Source: Stenocarpella maydis
Lineage: Eukaryota; Ascomycota; Sordariomycetes; Diaporthales; Diaporthaceae
Assembly: GCA_002270565.1 (NCBI GenBank)
Contig: NQMI01000035.1
Span: 285,258-349,257, forward strand
Length of the DNA: 64,000 nucleotides
Reading direction: 5' to 3'
The notes below the pieces were generated by a model. That model was not told the DNA's origin. It did no database searches and worked only from the letters and a program-made list of their open reading frames with translations. Both the position numbers and the translations under genes were made by a program. Numbering within the stretch: position 1 is the stretch's first letter; each line of letters starts with the position of its first letter. Positions 9,278 to 19,916 of this stretch are shown here, piece after piece.

Positions 9278-10678
9278 CTAGGTCTGCCGCAGCCGGTTGA
9301 TAAGTTCTGACGATAATATGCTAAGATTTGTGCGCAGGTCACTCTCGAGTTGGTCCAAGGTCCCAGCAGAGAAAGACATCATCGACACTCCCTCATCTTG
9401 TGGCGTTATCGGCGAGAGACCCATCATATACCGATCTGATCCCAATATGTTGCCGCCAACCTCCTTCGGCCATTTGAGTCTCGGCGACAGCTGGTTGATC
9501 AGCGTCTGCACGCGATGCAGCTCACTGAGGACATGCTGGGCTGCGATGCGTCCGAGGCCCTCGCTGTCATGGGCAAGGTCAAAGTAGCCACCAAGCTGGC
9601 CGATGTGATCCTTGCTGCTGGAGGCACTGTGCATATTCGCTGGCCTGTCCGGCGGCCGCTCAACTCCTCCTACCCCACGAAGTTGTATCCGCGCCGCGCC
9701 TGCGTATCTCACTAGGATCTTGAGGACAATCATGGAGAAGATAGGCAGCAAGAAGACCTCCTCTGCGCACGAGCACGTGAGCATGTTGCTCACGGTGTCG
9801 ATGCTTTGCTTGTTGTCTGTCAGCACTATCCGGGCCGGGTCAGCAGCGGCCGTGTCAGATATGCCCTTGGTGGGTGAGGCCTGTGAGGAGGCCAGGGATT
9901 GGTCCGAGATGAGGTTCTTCAAGATGTCGAGCGCCCGCGCCAGACAGCCGTGCGAGGTGGAGGAAGACACGCATGCCACACTGGTATTCGCGGTCGACAT
10001 GGCTTGGTCGTTGGAGGATCGCGGTGACGACCCCGATGCACTTAGAGGATCAGCTCTTGACAGCGGGCTTGAGGTGTGCTCAAGGCTGATGGCCCTGGTC
10101 GTCATGAGGAGTGATGCAACGTCATTTCGCGTCGAGGTGATGCTGCCGCATTCCAGCAGAGGCAGGCCGAAGGAGAAGTCCATGGACGGCATGAAAAGGT
10201 CAATCTCATTCACCTCCGGGCTGAAGTCCGATATTTCAGGGGATTTACAGGTGTCCGAAAACGCAGAGAAGATGTCTGCTGAGTCTGCCGGAGATACATG
10301 GTCTGTTGTGACCAATGCCAGGTGGCTGCGGGTCGTGGGCAGTGCGCTGGGGGGCGTTGCTGTGACCTCTGGCGCAACACCGCCCTCGGCCTGGATTGTG
10401 TCGGCCTTACGGCTGTTTTCGCAGTCGCTGGCGGGTTTGGGGTTGAATTTTGCGACGGTGGTTGCGCTGTTCTCCCGTTTACGCCCGGGACGCTGGCTGA
10501 CAATATATTGGCATGCGGTGCCCCGTTTCTCGCACCGGGAGCAGGATGGCTTCTCCTTGGGGCATTTGACCTTGCCTACAGCACATGCATGGCAGCTGTC
10601 TCGGAGCTTGTGTTTCGGGTGGCCGGAGCCACGGTGCGTGGGCGAGTACTGCCCTGGCTTATTTTGGAATAGAGGCAT
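9278..10678 (-). CDS. AflR-like Zn2Cys6 transcription factor (cluster regulator)
   Basis: Intronless 466-aa regulator. The binuclear zinc cluster has six cysteines at residues 29, 32, 39, 46, 49 and 56 (CHACAVGKVKC...CSRCEKRGTAC), followed by a basic linker RPGRKRE. The middle is Ser/Thr/Pro-rich and low complexity, as in AflR. The C-terminal half contains the AflR-family block around TCSCAEEVFLLPIF, FDLAHDSEGLGRIAAQHVL and LINQLSPRLKWP. AflR relatives activate polyketide mycotoxin clusters and work with an AflS/AflJ partner; here such a partner gene lies head-to-head at 11507, the same arrangement as aflR/aflS. Expected nuclear. It may bind the inverted CGG sites noted in the cluster promoters. 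No damage seen. Confidence 0.92.
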   Translation of the reverse strand: MPLFQNKPGQYSPTHRGSGHPKHKLRDSCHACAVGKVKCPKEKPSCSRCEKRGTACQYIVSQRPGRKRENSATTVAKFNPKPASDCENSRKADTIQAEGGVAPEVTATPPSALPTTRSHLALVTTDHVSPADSADIFSAFSDTCKSPEISDFSPEVNEIDLFMPSMDFSFGLPLLECGSITSTRNDVASLLMTTRAISLEHTSSPLSRADPLSASGSSPRSSNDQAMSTANTSVACVSSSTSHGCLARALDILKNLISDQSLASSQASPTKGISDTAAADPARIVLTDNKQSIDTVSNMLTCSCAEEVFLLPIFSMIVLKILVRYAGAARIQLRGVGGVERPPDRPANMHSASSSKDHIGQLGGYFDLAHDSEGLGRIAAQHVLSELHRVQTLINQLSPRLKWPKEVGGNILGSDRYMMGLSPITPQDEGVSMMSFSAGTLDQLESDLRTNLSILSSELINRLRQT

Positions 10679-11506
10679 GGCTTGGTCGCGCTGTCAGGAG
10701 ACTCGCATCTCAGAGAAGGACCGGATTCATAGATGGCGAGCTTATCGGCTCACCGTCAGGCATCTGTAATGAGAGGCGGGTAAATATACATCTTTCATTT
10801 TGAGGGTCTATTGACCAGATCCATCCCTGTACAGCAAAGGAATGGCAGGGCCTATGAGGTGCTCATCTCACATTGGATGGCGAGTGGGTAGTGGACTTAG
10901 TGAGAGCCTGGATTACATGCATGTAGGATTCAAGTTGCGCAGGCTTGGGGCTTGGCAGATACTCAACAGTCACTATGCAGTGGAACACAATGCGCCGAGT
11001 TCCCGGATACACCGGTTCGCCACTGTACTCGATTGATTAGTGAGCCCGAGTTATCGGGTCCTTAGAGGTACGCACATACACCAGTCGTCGTGTACGGCCG
11101 GTGCTTGTGTTCTGCCTGCCAATGGACTCGGATGCCCGTGCCGGCCCTCACGCAGTACCTATACACACCCATGCCGGAGATCCTAGACACTGCACAGGTA
11201 GAGTGCATCAGTACACAAGACAAGCTTGGAGAATGCCACATCGGGATTGAATGATCGTCGTTCTCGTTGTTGGGGTAAATTATTATAAGAAGCGTGAATT
11301 CTTCAAGCCATGTGCTAGTTAAGCGACTTCGTTCTCAAGGATCCCCCACAGAAACTTGAAGCTAAGTGCATAACACTAAAGCGGCCCTCGACTACTACTT
11401 GGTAATTGGTCCATTCCTACCTGAGTACTTTAAATCATATACCCAAGACTACTCAAGGGTGTTCCGCAATCCCTCGGAATTACAAGATTTCAGACCCATC
11501 CCCACC
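10679..11506. promoter_or_regulatory. Divergent promoter of the aflR-like and aflS-like pair
   Basis: 828 bp shared by the two regulator genes. It holds CGG-N5-CCG at 11004-11014 and the inverted repeat CCCGA-N4-TCGGG at 11045-11058, which includes everted CCG-N6-CGG half sites. Both are candidate Zn2Cys6 sites and could support autoregulation; this is inferred from pattern only. I did not find a canonical AflR site (TCG-N5-CGA). Confidence 0.4.
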
Positions 11507-13027
11507 ATGGATCTATTGGCTCAACTCGACGACTATAGCAAGCAGCTCGCCGCGGCCGTGAAGAGACTCAGCTATCAACATGGCCCTATGGATTCCTCAG
11601 ACACTAATGCCAGAAAAAGTATGGACCGAGATAAAGCAAGCATTCTCGCCAACGTGGCAAGAATCCAGATGCTTGTCTCAGCGCCTTCCGATTTCCTTGA
11701 GCATCTCGCCAGCCAAGTCTGTAGCTACCGCCCCCCCCCTCTCCCCACCGCCCCTGCTGATGTACGCATGACCTTGAGATTAATCAGTCCCTCACTCCCA
11801 GGTCGAGCTCCTCGGTTGTATCCACTGGTTGGGCAGTTTCCAGATCCTTCCATGCATCCCCCTTGAGACCAAGGTTCCTATAAAGGATGTGTCCGATCTG
11901 GCAAGAGTCCCAGAAACCGAGTTGGGCCGGGTCATTCGTCTGACATCCTTATTCGGCTTCCTCAGCGAACCACAGCCAGGCATCGTCGCCCATACTGCAC
12001 TATCAGCGCACTTTGTCGCCCAGCCATCTCTATTGGACGCCGCCATATTCCTGGCCGAATTGTCAGCCCCAGCGGCGCTGCAGATGGCATCAGCGACGCA
12101 GGGACTTGTCAACTCGGGCCAGCCAACCGACATAAGCGCATACAGCCTAGCCCAGAACACCACGACTGCTTTCTATACGGCATGCCAAGAGCGCCCTAGG
12201 CTGAGTCGACAGTGGTCGGCTTATCTCCATCACGCCGCGGGGCTACATAGGACGGGAGAGCTTGCTGACGTCCTGTCACAACTCAGTTGGTCCAACCTGA
12301 CCAACGCGTGCATAGTTGATGTAATACTTTTTCAACTCCAGAGCCTCACACCGGCCAGCGCCGTACTGTATCAGAAAGAGCAACACTAACATAAAAATGG
12401 CAGGTGGATGCACGGTCAACATCCTTAGCACGCCACCTCGCCGATCTTCACCCGGGCCTCCGGCTCATAGTCCAGATAAACAAGACGGCCTCGGCTAGGC
12501 CCAGCTTGGACCTGTTCGCTCCTTCGGGCGCTGCTGGGGCGTGGGGGACCCCAACGCCTGCGGCAGCTCAACGAGCGTGGGACACCGATCAGGGGTCCCG
12601 CATCACCGTAACACATAGGGCTCCCGGCGCGTCTCAGGATGTGACAGACGCCGACGTCTACATCCTCCACCTGCCCGCGACATCCTCCGCCGGCCTCATG
12701 CTCTCGCAGCTCCAGGAGCTCTTTGGAATCCTGCGGGCCGGCGGCGGGCGGGGAATGATGCTCATCCTGACCGCTCTTCTCCTCCCAGAGCTGGGGAGCA
12801 CCTCCGACCCCAGGGCCGAGGCCGTGGCGCGCGCCCGCGACCTGGGGGTGCTCCGGCTGGCGGGCGAGGGCGAGATGGAGATGGCCGATCTGCTTGGCAT
12901 GATAGCGACTATAAGGGATGGCGTTGGGAGACTTTCCATCACCGATAGGATCCGCTCGAGCGATGGGCTGGTGGTGGCTCTGGCTGTCAAATATCAGGTC
13001 TACACGGAAAGTCCTCTCGAGTTTTAG
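11507..13027 (+). CDS. AflS/AflJ-like coactivator (catalytically degenerate O-methyltransferase fold)
   Basis: Encodes about 450 aa. Exons are 11507-11716, 11802-12320 and 12404-13027. The second intron has an ideal CACTAAC branch; the first has a less usual GTCTGT donor and contains a C9 tract. Conserved blocks are LLGCIHWLGSFQILPCIPL, VPIKDVSDLARVPETELGRVIRL, GFLSEPQPGIVAHTALSAHF and SLLDAAIFLAELSAPAALQM, matching the AflS/AflJ group of O-methyltransferase-like proteins. Where an active enzyme has the SAM motif VDVGGGxG, this protein reads IVDVDARSTSL, so it probably does not methylate. In known clusters such proteins assist the AflR activator; the head-to-head gene pair supports that role. 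The call as coactivator is well supported by family and context, not by biochemistry. Confidence 0.88.
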
Positions 13028-13291
13028 ATAGTGGCGCATTGGTTCTTACATACTACCATTAGCATCGTATTCTAATCTCTGTGTTCCCAAACGAAAGATA
13101 AGGTTGAATGTAGACTAATTTCTCTGTCGATCCCACATTTGCTAGAACCCGATTCCAACGCAAATAACTCAAGCCTTTGTATTTATGTAACTAGGATACA
13201 TGGTCGCCCCCATGTGCGAAACCTGAGTGATCCCGGATTTGCCCACCGTCTTATCAACTCGGCAGGAGGACCAGCCAGATTCGTTCATTAT
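13028..13291. other. Short convergent intergenic region
   Basis: 264 bp between the stops of the coactivator and the NmrA-like gene. No gene seen. Confidence 0.5.
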
Positions 13292-14080
13292 CTATGCTGG
13301 GCCAGTCCAGGGCAGATAAGGGTGCATCCACGGGAAGAAGTGCCTGAGAAGACCAACTATGATGCAGAGGGGCGTCCCCCTTGGGAACTTGGCTCCTCCC
13401 CCAGTGTTAACGACGCCGACATTCCTCATGTCGTACAGGCCCTCGGGGTCATCCGCAGCCTCTATCATGGCCCCCGCCAGGTCAAAGTACGAGACGAACG
13501 ACTCTTGCTCGTCGAAGTCGAGCGCGTGCCCCCTCTGCTCGTCGACAGACAGGCCTCCGGGCTTGATGAAGATGGTCGTAAGCCAGTCCTTCTCGGCGCG
13601 CAGAAGCTGCTCCGCGACCATCAGATCCTTGTAGACGTTGGACGCGGCCCTCTTCATGATGGGTAAGAACACCCTTGGCATCTTGCGGTTGAGGTGGGGA
13701 TCGATGGTAGCTGAGGACAACAGGACGATCTTGGGCATCGCGGTACCGGTGCCTGAGTCGCGCCTGATTATCCTCAAGGCCTCAAGAACCGACTCGACAG
13801 AGTCCTGCGATAGCCTGCACCCGGGGATGTTGTCGTTGCTTGTGATTGTGAGGAAGACGACGCGGCAGCCCTTGAGACACCGCACGAAGAGGTCGACATC
13901 GTGGATGCTCCCCTCAAAGACCTCGAGCCTCTTGTTGTCTGCACCAGCTGGGAGGCTGCGCATGAGCTTTGCTTTGTTGCGGCAGTAGGCGTGGACGCGT
14001 GCATCTGGGGTGCGGAGGAGGAGCTGTGTAAGCGAGAGACCGGTGTTGCCGGTGGCTCCCAGTATAGCATACGTTGCCAT
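13292..14080 (-). CDS. NmrA-like NAD(P)-binding oxidoreductase
   Basis: Intronless 262-aa Rossmann protein. The dinucleotide-binding motif GATGNTG is at residues 8-14, followed by the arginine-containing AYCRNKAKL strand that often selects NADPH. Later blocks are [23 protein letters not shown] and [14 protein letters not shown]. Members of this atypical short-chain dehydrogenase group occur in aflatoxin-type and anthraquinone clusters (AvfA-like), where they act on hydroxyanthraquinone intermediates. It is divergent from the aldo-keto reductase at 14756. The start at 14080 places the glycine motif at the expected distance. The exact step is unknown; cluster membership is inferred from position and family. 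Confidence 0.85.
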   Translation of the reverse strand: MATYAILGATGNTGLSLTQLLLRTPDARVHAYCRNKAKLMRSLPAGADNKRLEVFEGSIHDVDLFVRCLKGCRVVFLTITSNDNIPGCRLSQDSVESVLEALRIIRRDSGTGTAMPKIVLLSSATIDPHLNRKMPRVFLPIMKRAASNVYKDLMVAEQLLRAEKDWLTTIFIKPGGLSVDEQRGHALDFDEQESFVSYFDLAGAMIEAADDPEGLYDMRNVGVVNTGGGAKFPRGTPLCIIVGLLRHFFPWMHPYLPWTGPA

Positions 14081-14755
14081 CTCTACCTGTAGACACTGTC
14101 GAAATGATCTGGATTATGACAGGGATTGTACGCTGTTTGCTCTGAGACTGGTTTGAACGAGACCGAGTTTCCTTTAGGGTCAAGTGCTGCGGCTATAAAG
14201 ATGTGCGTGCATCAGGTTAGCGAGGTTACAACAGCGGTCATAAGTACGGATCTTGGAATCCCGAAGCATTTTTGAATCGAGCGGCCACTTATGCCGCAAA
14301 TCACCGGCCAGCGACGATTTATGAATCTCATTGAGCCTTCTTTCGCTTGCAGAAAGGACTCTTCTCGGTCTCTACGAGACGCTTGACACCGGAGTCCGGC
14401 GGGATATTGGCATTCAGCCTTGGCGTGTAATCCACGTACATGCAGGACCGCTGACTAGCGTTCACACAACTACACAACTCCCGAGATAATAATCCCCATT
14501 TGTGGCCACGGAATTAACTCTTAATTACGGCCGATATCAGGGCTGTGTAAGAGTTATCAAAAAATAGTTCGTCATCCATAACAGCATCTCCGGAGCGGGG
14601 CGTTTGCTCAATGTTGCCTGAACGGGATAAAGCCTATTAAGATCGTCTCCTAGGGGCTTATGAGTTCAGGACATGCTTCGAAGGAAACAATCAACATTCG
14701 AGTACCACTCAGTCCTGCCCCCTACCTTGTCTCAACAGACTAGGCTACCTGCAAA
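14081..14755. promoter_or_regulatory. Divergent promoter between NmrA-like and aldo-keto reductase genes
   Basis: 675 bp shared upstream region. It contains the perfect inverted repeat TCTCG-N7-CGAGA (14363-14379), which includes TCG/CGA half sites as in AflR targets but with 7 rather than 5 bases between them. Binding is unproven. Confidence 0.4.
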
Positions 14756-16099
14756 ATGGCGGGACCACGTCCACAAGCACCTAAGAGTCTGCTTGGCAGA
14801 CATCGCTTACTGGCACCAGCCGCCAGTGTCCATGTCAGCCCTCTTTGTTTGGGGGGGATGAGTACGCCCACAAGTATTTGCCTGGGGCATCTACGGAGTG
14901 ACGACTAACGCTTATAGACTTTGGCACCTCATGGCAGGCCCAGATGGGCGAATGCACCAAGGAAACGACCTTTGACCTCCTCGACACCTTCTACGACCTC
15001 GGCGGCAACTTTATCGACACTGCCAATGTGTACCAGGACGGCCAGTCCGAGCAGTGGATTGGCGAGTGGTTGCAAAAGACGGGCCGTCATGCTGAGATGG
15101 TCATTTCCACCAAGTACAGTATGAACCCTGTCATGGGACAGCCAGTCCAAGCAAGCAATTTCGGCGGCAGCGGCACAAAGGCAATGCAGACCTCCATTCG
15201 GAGGAGCCTGGATAATCTCCAGACCGACTACGTTGACATCGTGGGTAGTCTCCAGAACATCCAGACCTTCCCAAGGCCAGGATTCGTCTCGTCTTGCTGA
15301 CCCCTCCCCCCCCCCTCATTTAGTATTACATCCACGTATATGACTATGCCACGGACGTCCCCGAGCTGATGCAGTCCCTCAACAACCTGGCGGCCCAGGG
15401 AAAGGTGCTGTACCTGGGCATCAGCGACACCCCGGCCTGGTTCGTCGTCAAGGCGAACGCCTACGCTCGCCAGCACGGCCTCCGCCCGTTCTCCATCTAT
15501 CAGGGCCGCTTCTCCGCGCAGCTGCGGGACCTCGAGCGCGACGTCATCCCCATGTGCAGGCACGAGGGCATGGCCGTCCACGCCTTTGGCGTCCTGGGGG
15601 CCGGCTACTTCAAGTCCCCGGGGTCCGAGAAGCAGGAGGGGCGCAACGTCGGCGGGCACATGCGCGTCGGCCGCGAGGAGCAGCTGTCTGTCGTCTTGGA
15701 CAAGGTTGCCCAGCGCCACGGGGTCCCCCTCACCACCGTTTCCCTGGCATACGCCCTGCAGAAGGTGAGTTAATACCACCCGCACATGCACACACGGTCC
15801 TAACCGAGAATTTGTACTAGGCGCCTTACATCTTCCCCATCGTCGGTGGCCGCAAAGTGGAGCATCTCAGGGCCAATGTCGAGGCTCTCGGCCTGGAGCT
15901 GAGCCCAGAAGATGTCGTGGAGATTGAGACGGGCTATGATTTTGATATCGGCTTCCCGCACAACCATATCAGCGTCACTGGCCAGGTGCCTCAGGGTCCC
16001 CAGGACGTTATCAGCGTTCATTCGCTGGGTCATTTTGACTTTGTCAAACCTCAGGCTGCCATCAAACCCCACAAAGGTGATTTTGATGGTCCTCAATAG
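14756..16099 (+). CDS. Aldo-keto reductase, NorB/norsolorinate reductase type
   Basis: Encodes 382 aa. Exons are 14756-14861, 14918-15240, 15324-15764 and 15821-16099. Splicing gives the typical start RHRLLAPAASVHVSPLCLGGMNFGTSW..., and phases add up exactly. The catalytic tetrad is visible: Asp and Tyr in NFIDTANVYQ, Lys in STKYS, His in YYIHVYD. The C-terminus carries the nucleotide-binding segment PIVGGRKVEHLRANVEAL. Relatives reduce aryl ketones in aflatoxin-type pathways; here a reductive step on the anthraquinone is plausible. Intron 2 has a C10 tract before the TAG acceptor. It is divergent from the NmrA-like gene and is the last cluster gene before the transposon at 16354. Confidence 0.92.
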
Positions 16100-16353
16100 C
16101 CTCGGACAGTTAGTTTACATGCGTAGTGGGAGTCAAAATGGCAAAGAACGGATACCTCGCTTGGTTCAGTCAAAATTGGAAGATGAATGCTAGTGACATT
16201 TCTTTTGCGCCGAGTTTCTTTAGGATGGTGAAATCACAAGATTGGTATAAATTACTGATAAGTAAACATATAGTGACAGCCACAATCACATCGTGTTATC
16301 ACAAACTCTGGCAGTGGAGTGGCTTAGGGCAACGTCAGACTGCTAGTTGAAAA

Positions 16354-19300
16354 GAACGCGGAGATTCGCACCCATAAAAACGGAGGGTACACGGATACAG
16401 CCCCCAGCGCTAGGCTACAGCCAATCAGATCGCTTCATTAGCCCCACTTTCAACTACACCTCACCACCCCTTCAGTGCTTTTTACAGCTACAGCACCCAA
16501 CGCACTATAATGCCCCCATTACCACCAACTTATAAATAATAACCCTTAATCAACGCTTTGCTATAGCAATCAAATTCTCATTAGAATTAATTATTTTTAT
16601 ATTAAAAAGAAGATTTAATCAATCAGATATCGAATTTTTAGCATTACAGTAATAGTATAGCTACCTAATTATTCAGGTCTTAAGGCACAATAGCAAGCTA
16701 ACTATTACAACTAGAATACTAATATTACTACTGCAAATTATTATTAACCAGTACTTTCCAACCCTCCTACCTTCCTTAAACTTTTCTAGGGTAGATATAA
16801 CACCTATAAGGACCTTAAGGCTGATTTAGATAAAGCTATAAAATCTGCTAGATTCCTAATAGTAATTAGAAGGTTTAAGCCTATATAAGTAGATTTAGAG
16901 TACAGCAGAGGTATACTGCAATCTTTAACTATAAAAGTCTCTAATGCTTCAACAATTAAAGCAAACTGCAGATAGCAAGCCATCGCCTATATAACAAGGG
17001 CATCATTAGGCAAGTAGGTACTAGTGATCTAGGAGGGCGTGTATACTTACCATGGCCCTTAGGAGGTACCTGAAGCCCAGTAAGGCTGGGTGAAGCTATC
17101 ACAAGATCATTACAACTTCCTTACCCGCATGGCTGTAAACCCAGCCCTTATAAAGCCTTAGAGACTTATAGCAGCTCTACGCCAAGAGTACCCAGGTATA
17201 CTGCTGGGGCTAAATACTATAAAGGACTGGCTGGCAGCCTATTGCAAGAAGCAGCAGGGCATCTATACACCTACCCAAGCAGCATTAGACTGGCTTAAGA
17301 AGGAGGGCTGCTAGTACTATTGGGCTACTAATAAGGAGGGAAGCATTATAGGCATTTTTTCTGGTGCAAGAAGTAGCAGCTAGCGTGAGTTCAAGAGCCA
17401 CGCTTCACGTGTAATCTCTCGCTTAACTATACCTATTTAACTAATAGCAAGAAGATGCCCTTCTTTTAAGGCATAGTAGTAACCTATACGAAGAGAATAT
17501 TACCACTATTCCAAGGAGTTATTAATAATGAGAGAGAATCTGGCTTCCGGTGGCTTCTTGAGCAGCTTTACGGTCTTCTCCACAAGTGCTAAATTAAGCC
17601 TCCAAGGCTCTTTATTACTAACTATAATAACGCTCTGATTAACGCCCTCAAGTATGAATTCCCCAGGGCACGCCATTAGCTGTATATCTTCTACATTAAT
17701 ATAAACATTATCCTCAACATTAAGAAGAAGTAGCATAAGCCGGGAGCCATGGGGCTAGCAATGGGAGGCCCGAAGGCACCAGCGCCGGGAGCTCCAGAGG
17801 AAAACACCACAGAGGTCGCCAAGGCCAAAGATCTTAATAAGGAGGATAAGGATCTTGCTTCCCTTATAGCGCTAGCAAGAGGGAAGGCTATAGTACCCTT
17901 ATGGGTGCCTAATAAGGTGCTATATACTCAAATAGCCCTCTTCAACCTCCTCAAGTTTATAGAGTACTCTATAAATTGCAAGATCTATAATATAGCTTAG
18001 CAATAGCTTTAAGAGGTCTTCTTAAACCAGATAGTAATCATCCAGTACCTTAAGATATAGTATATTAATAAGGCTAAGGAGATTATCACCAAATGGGCAG
18101 CCTATTAGATCTGCAAAACCCTNCATAAGTGCTAAATCAAGCCTCCAAGGCTCTTTATTACTAACTATAATAACGCTCTAATTAATGCCCTTAAGTATGA
18201 ATTCCCTAGGGCATACCATCAGCTGTATATCTTCTACATCAATATAAACATTATCCTTAACATTAAGAAGAAGTAGCATAAGCCGGGAGCTACAGGGCCA
18301 GCGATGGGAGGCCCGAAGGCACTAGCGCCGGGAGCTCCAGAGGAAAACACCACAGAGGTCGCCAAGGCCAAAGATCTTAATAAGAAGGATAAGGATCTCG
18401 CTTCCCTTATAGCGCCAGCAAGAGGGAAGGCTATAGTACCCTCATGGGTGCCTAATGAGGTGCTATATACTTAAACAGCCCTCTTCAACCTCCTCAAGTT
18501 CATAGAGTACTCTATAAATCATAAGATCTATGATATGGTTTAGCAACAGCTTTAAGAGGTCTTCTCAAACCAGATAGCAATCATCCAGTACCTTAAGATA
18601 TAGTATGTTAATAAGGCTAAGGAGATTATCACCAAATGGGCAGCCTATTAGATCTGCAAAACCCTTAACTTTAGCTTGCATATAACCTCCTCTACTAAGC
18701 GAATGCACCGGAAGCTAAAGGTATACCTGGGCTACAGGATAGGGAATCTTCTCTATCTAATAATAGCTGATTATAAGGCTATTAATGATACTGCTTATGG
18801 CTTCCATTAGGAGGAGGTAAAGCAGAAGACATTATCACTTTAGAAGTTTAATAGCAAGAAGTAGCTTGGTTAGCTGCTACTGCAGGTCTTAAGGGCGGCG
18901 CTAGAGATACTCACGATTAAGCACCAGAAGGCATTAAGGATGCTTCAAAAAGAAGCCCCACGGAGTTACTGCAGACCTTCTAACTACAGCTATACAGTCT
19001 ACATACAATATAGCGTGATCTATACAAACCGTATTACTAATAAAGAGGAGGTTTTACTTCCTCTCAAGAAGAGCAATATATATAAAAACTACTACCTTAA
19101 TTATAACCTCTCCCTTAAGAACCCTCTCCTTAGTATACACTCGCTAAAGAAGGTTATCACTATAAAGGGCAGACCTTATAAGAATGCACCATTTACAGCT
19201 AATAAAGAGGGTCTCTTTAAGAGCTATAAGAAGGCTATAATAGGTAAAAAGATAACCTCCACCATAATGAGCCTTAATAGCAATGCTAGCAATAAGATAA

Positions 19301-19916
19301 GGGTAATAACGGCTTTAATATAGCATATGAATTCAGCTTTTAAGTATAATAACGTGACCCTCCAGTCCCTAGATGAAGAGGATGCCCGTGGCAGTAATGC
19401 CCAGCATGCTAACATCCCTTAGAGCTAGCAGCTAGCGAGAAGGGTCATAAAGAAGGCAAAGCAGCAGCCTTAGAAGTAAAGGCCGCTATTAGACATCACG
19501 AGATTGATTACGCAGACCTCAGCAACAGGCATACCCTTAAGCACAAGGTCAGGGGCTAAGCAGCAGCATATAGCAGCTATTGGAAGCATCAACCAGTTGC
19601 CACGGGTAGATCTAACTATTGGGGACCTCGTCAGCAATAATGACGACAATAACGAGGTGGAGGAGATTCAAGATAAGATTGTAGTCCATACAGACTAGAT
19701 ACATAGCAAAATACTATCGATTTGAGCGATTCCTACTGCAGCAAGTATAGCGATAGTAGCATTGCTAAAGCGATAATGAGGACTACCGGCAGTAACGGCG
19801 GCTAAGGTCAAAATAATGGTTTACATACTAATTTGGGTGGTGCGCGTTATACGTGCACTGGGGGCCTACATGTACCCGTGTACCCTCCGTTTTTATGGGT
19901 GCGAATCTCCGCGTTC
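16354..19916 (+). mobile_element. Degraded Mutator-like (MULE) DNA transposon, copy 1
   Basis: About 3.56 kb bounded by near-perfect 40-bp terminal inverted repeats beginning GAACGCGGAGATTCGC and ending in the reverse complement at 19877-19916. The ends match those of the better preserved copy at 26976-29911 (shared core ATTCGCACCC then AAACGGA and GTACAC). Inside, on the plus strand, a transposase relic is readable in pieces, e.g. LNTIKDWLAAYCKKQQGIYTP around 17210-17275, matching the copy-2 protein, but with many TAG/TAA stops and AT enrichment, as after heavy RIP. A segment of about 540 bp is present twice in tandem with an N at the junction. No target-site duplication is recognisable. Not autonomous. 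Confidence 0.88.
17581..18665. repeat. Tandem near-identical 540-bp segments inside MULE copy 1, joined at N18123
   Basis: 17581-18122 and 18124-18665 are collinear copies (offset 543 bp) differing by scattered transitions. Both start with CA[CT]AAGTGCTAAAT and end with GATCTGCAAAACCCT. The single N lies precisely between them, so this is either a real duplication or two overlapping contig ends joined without merging. Confidence 0.85.

Noticed and set aside
12425..13039. Minus-strand frame opposite the AflS-like exon 3
   Set aside because: Shadow of a spliced gene with recognised family blocks on the plus strand.
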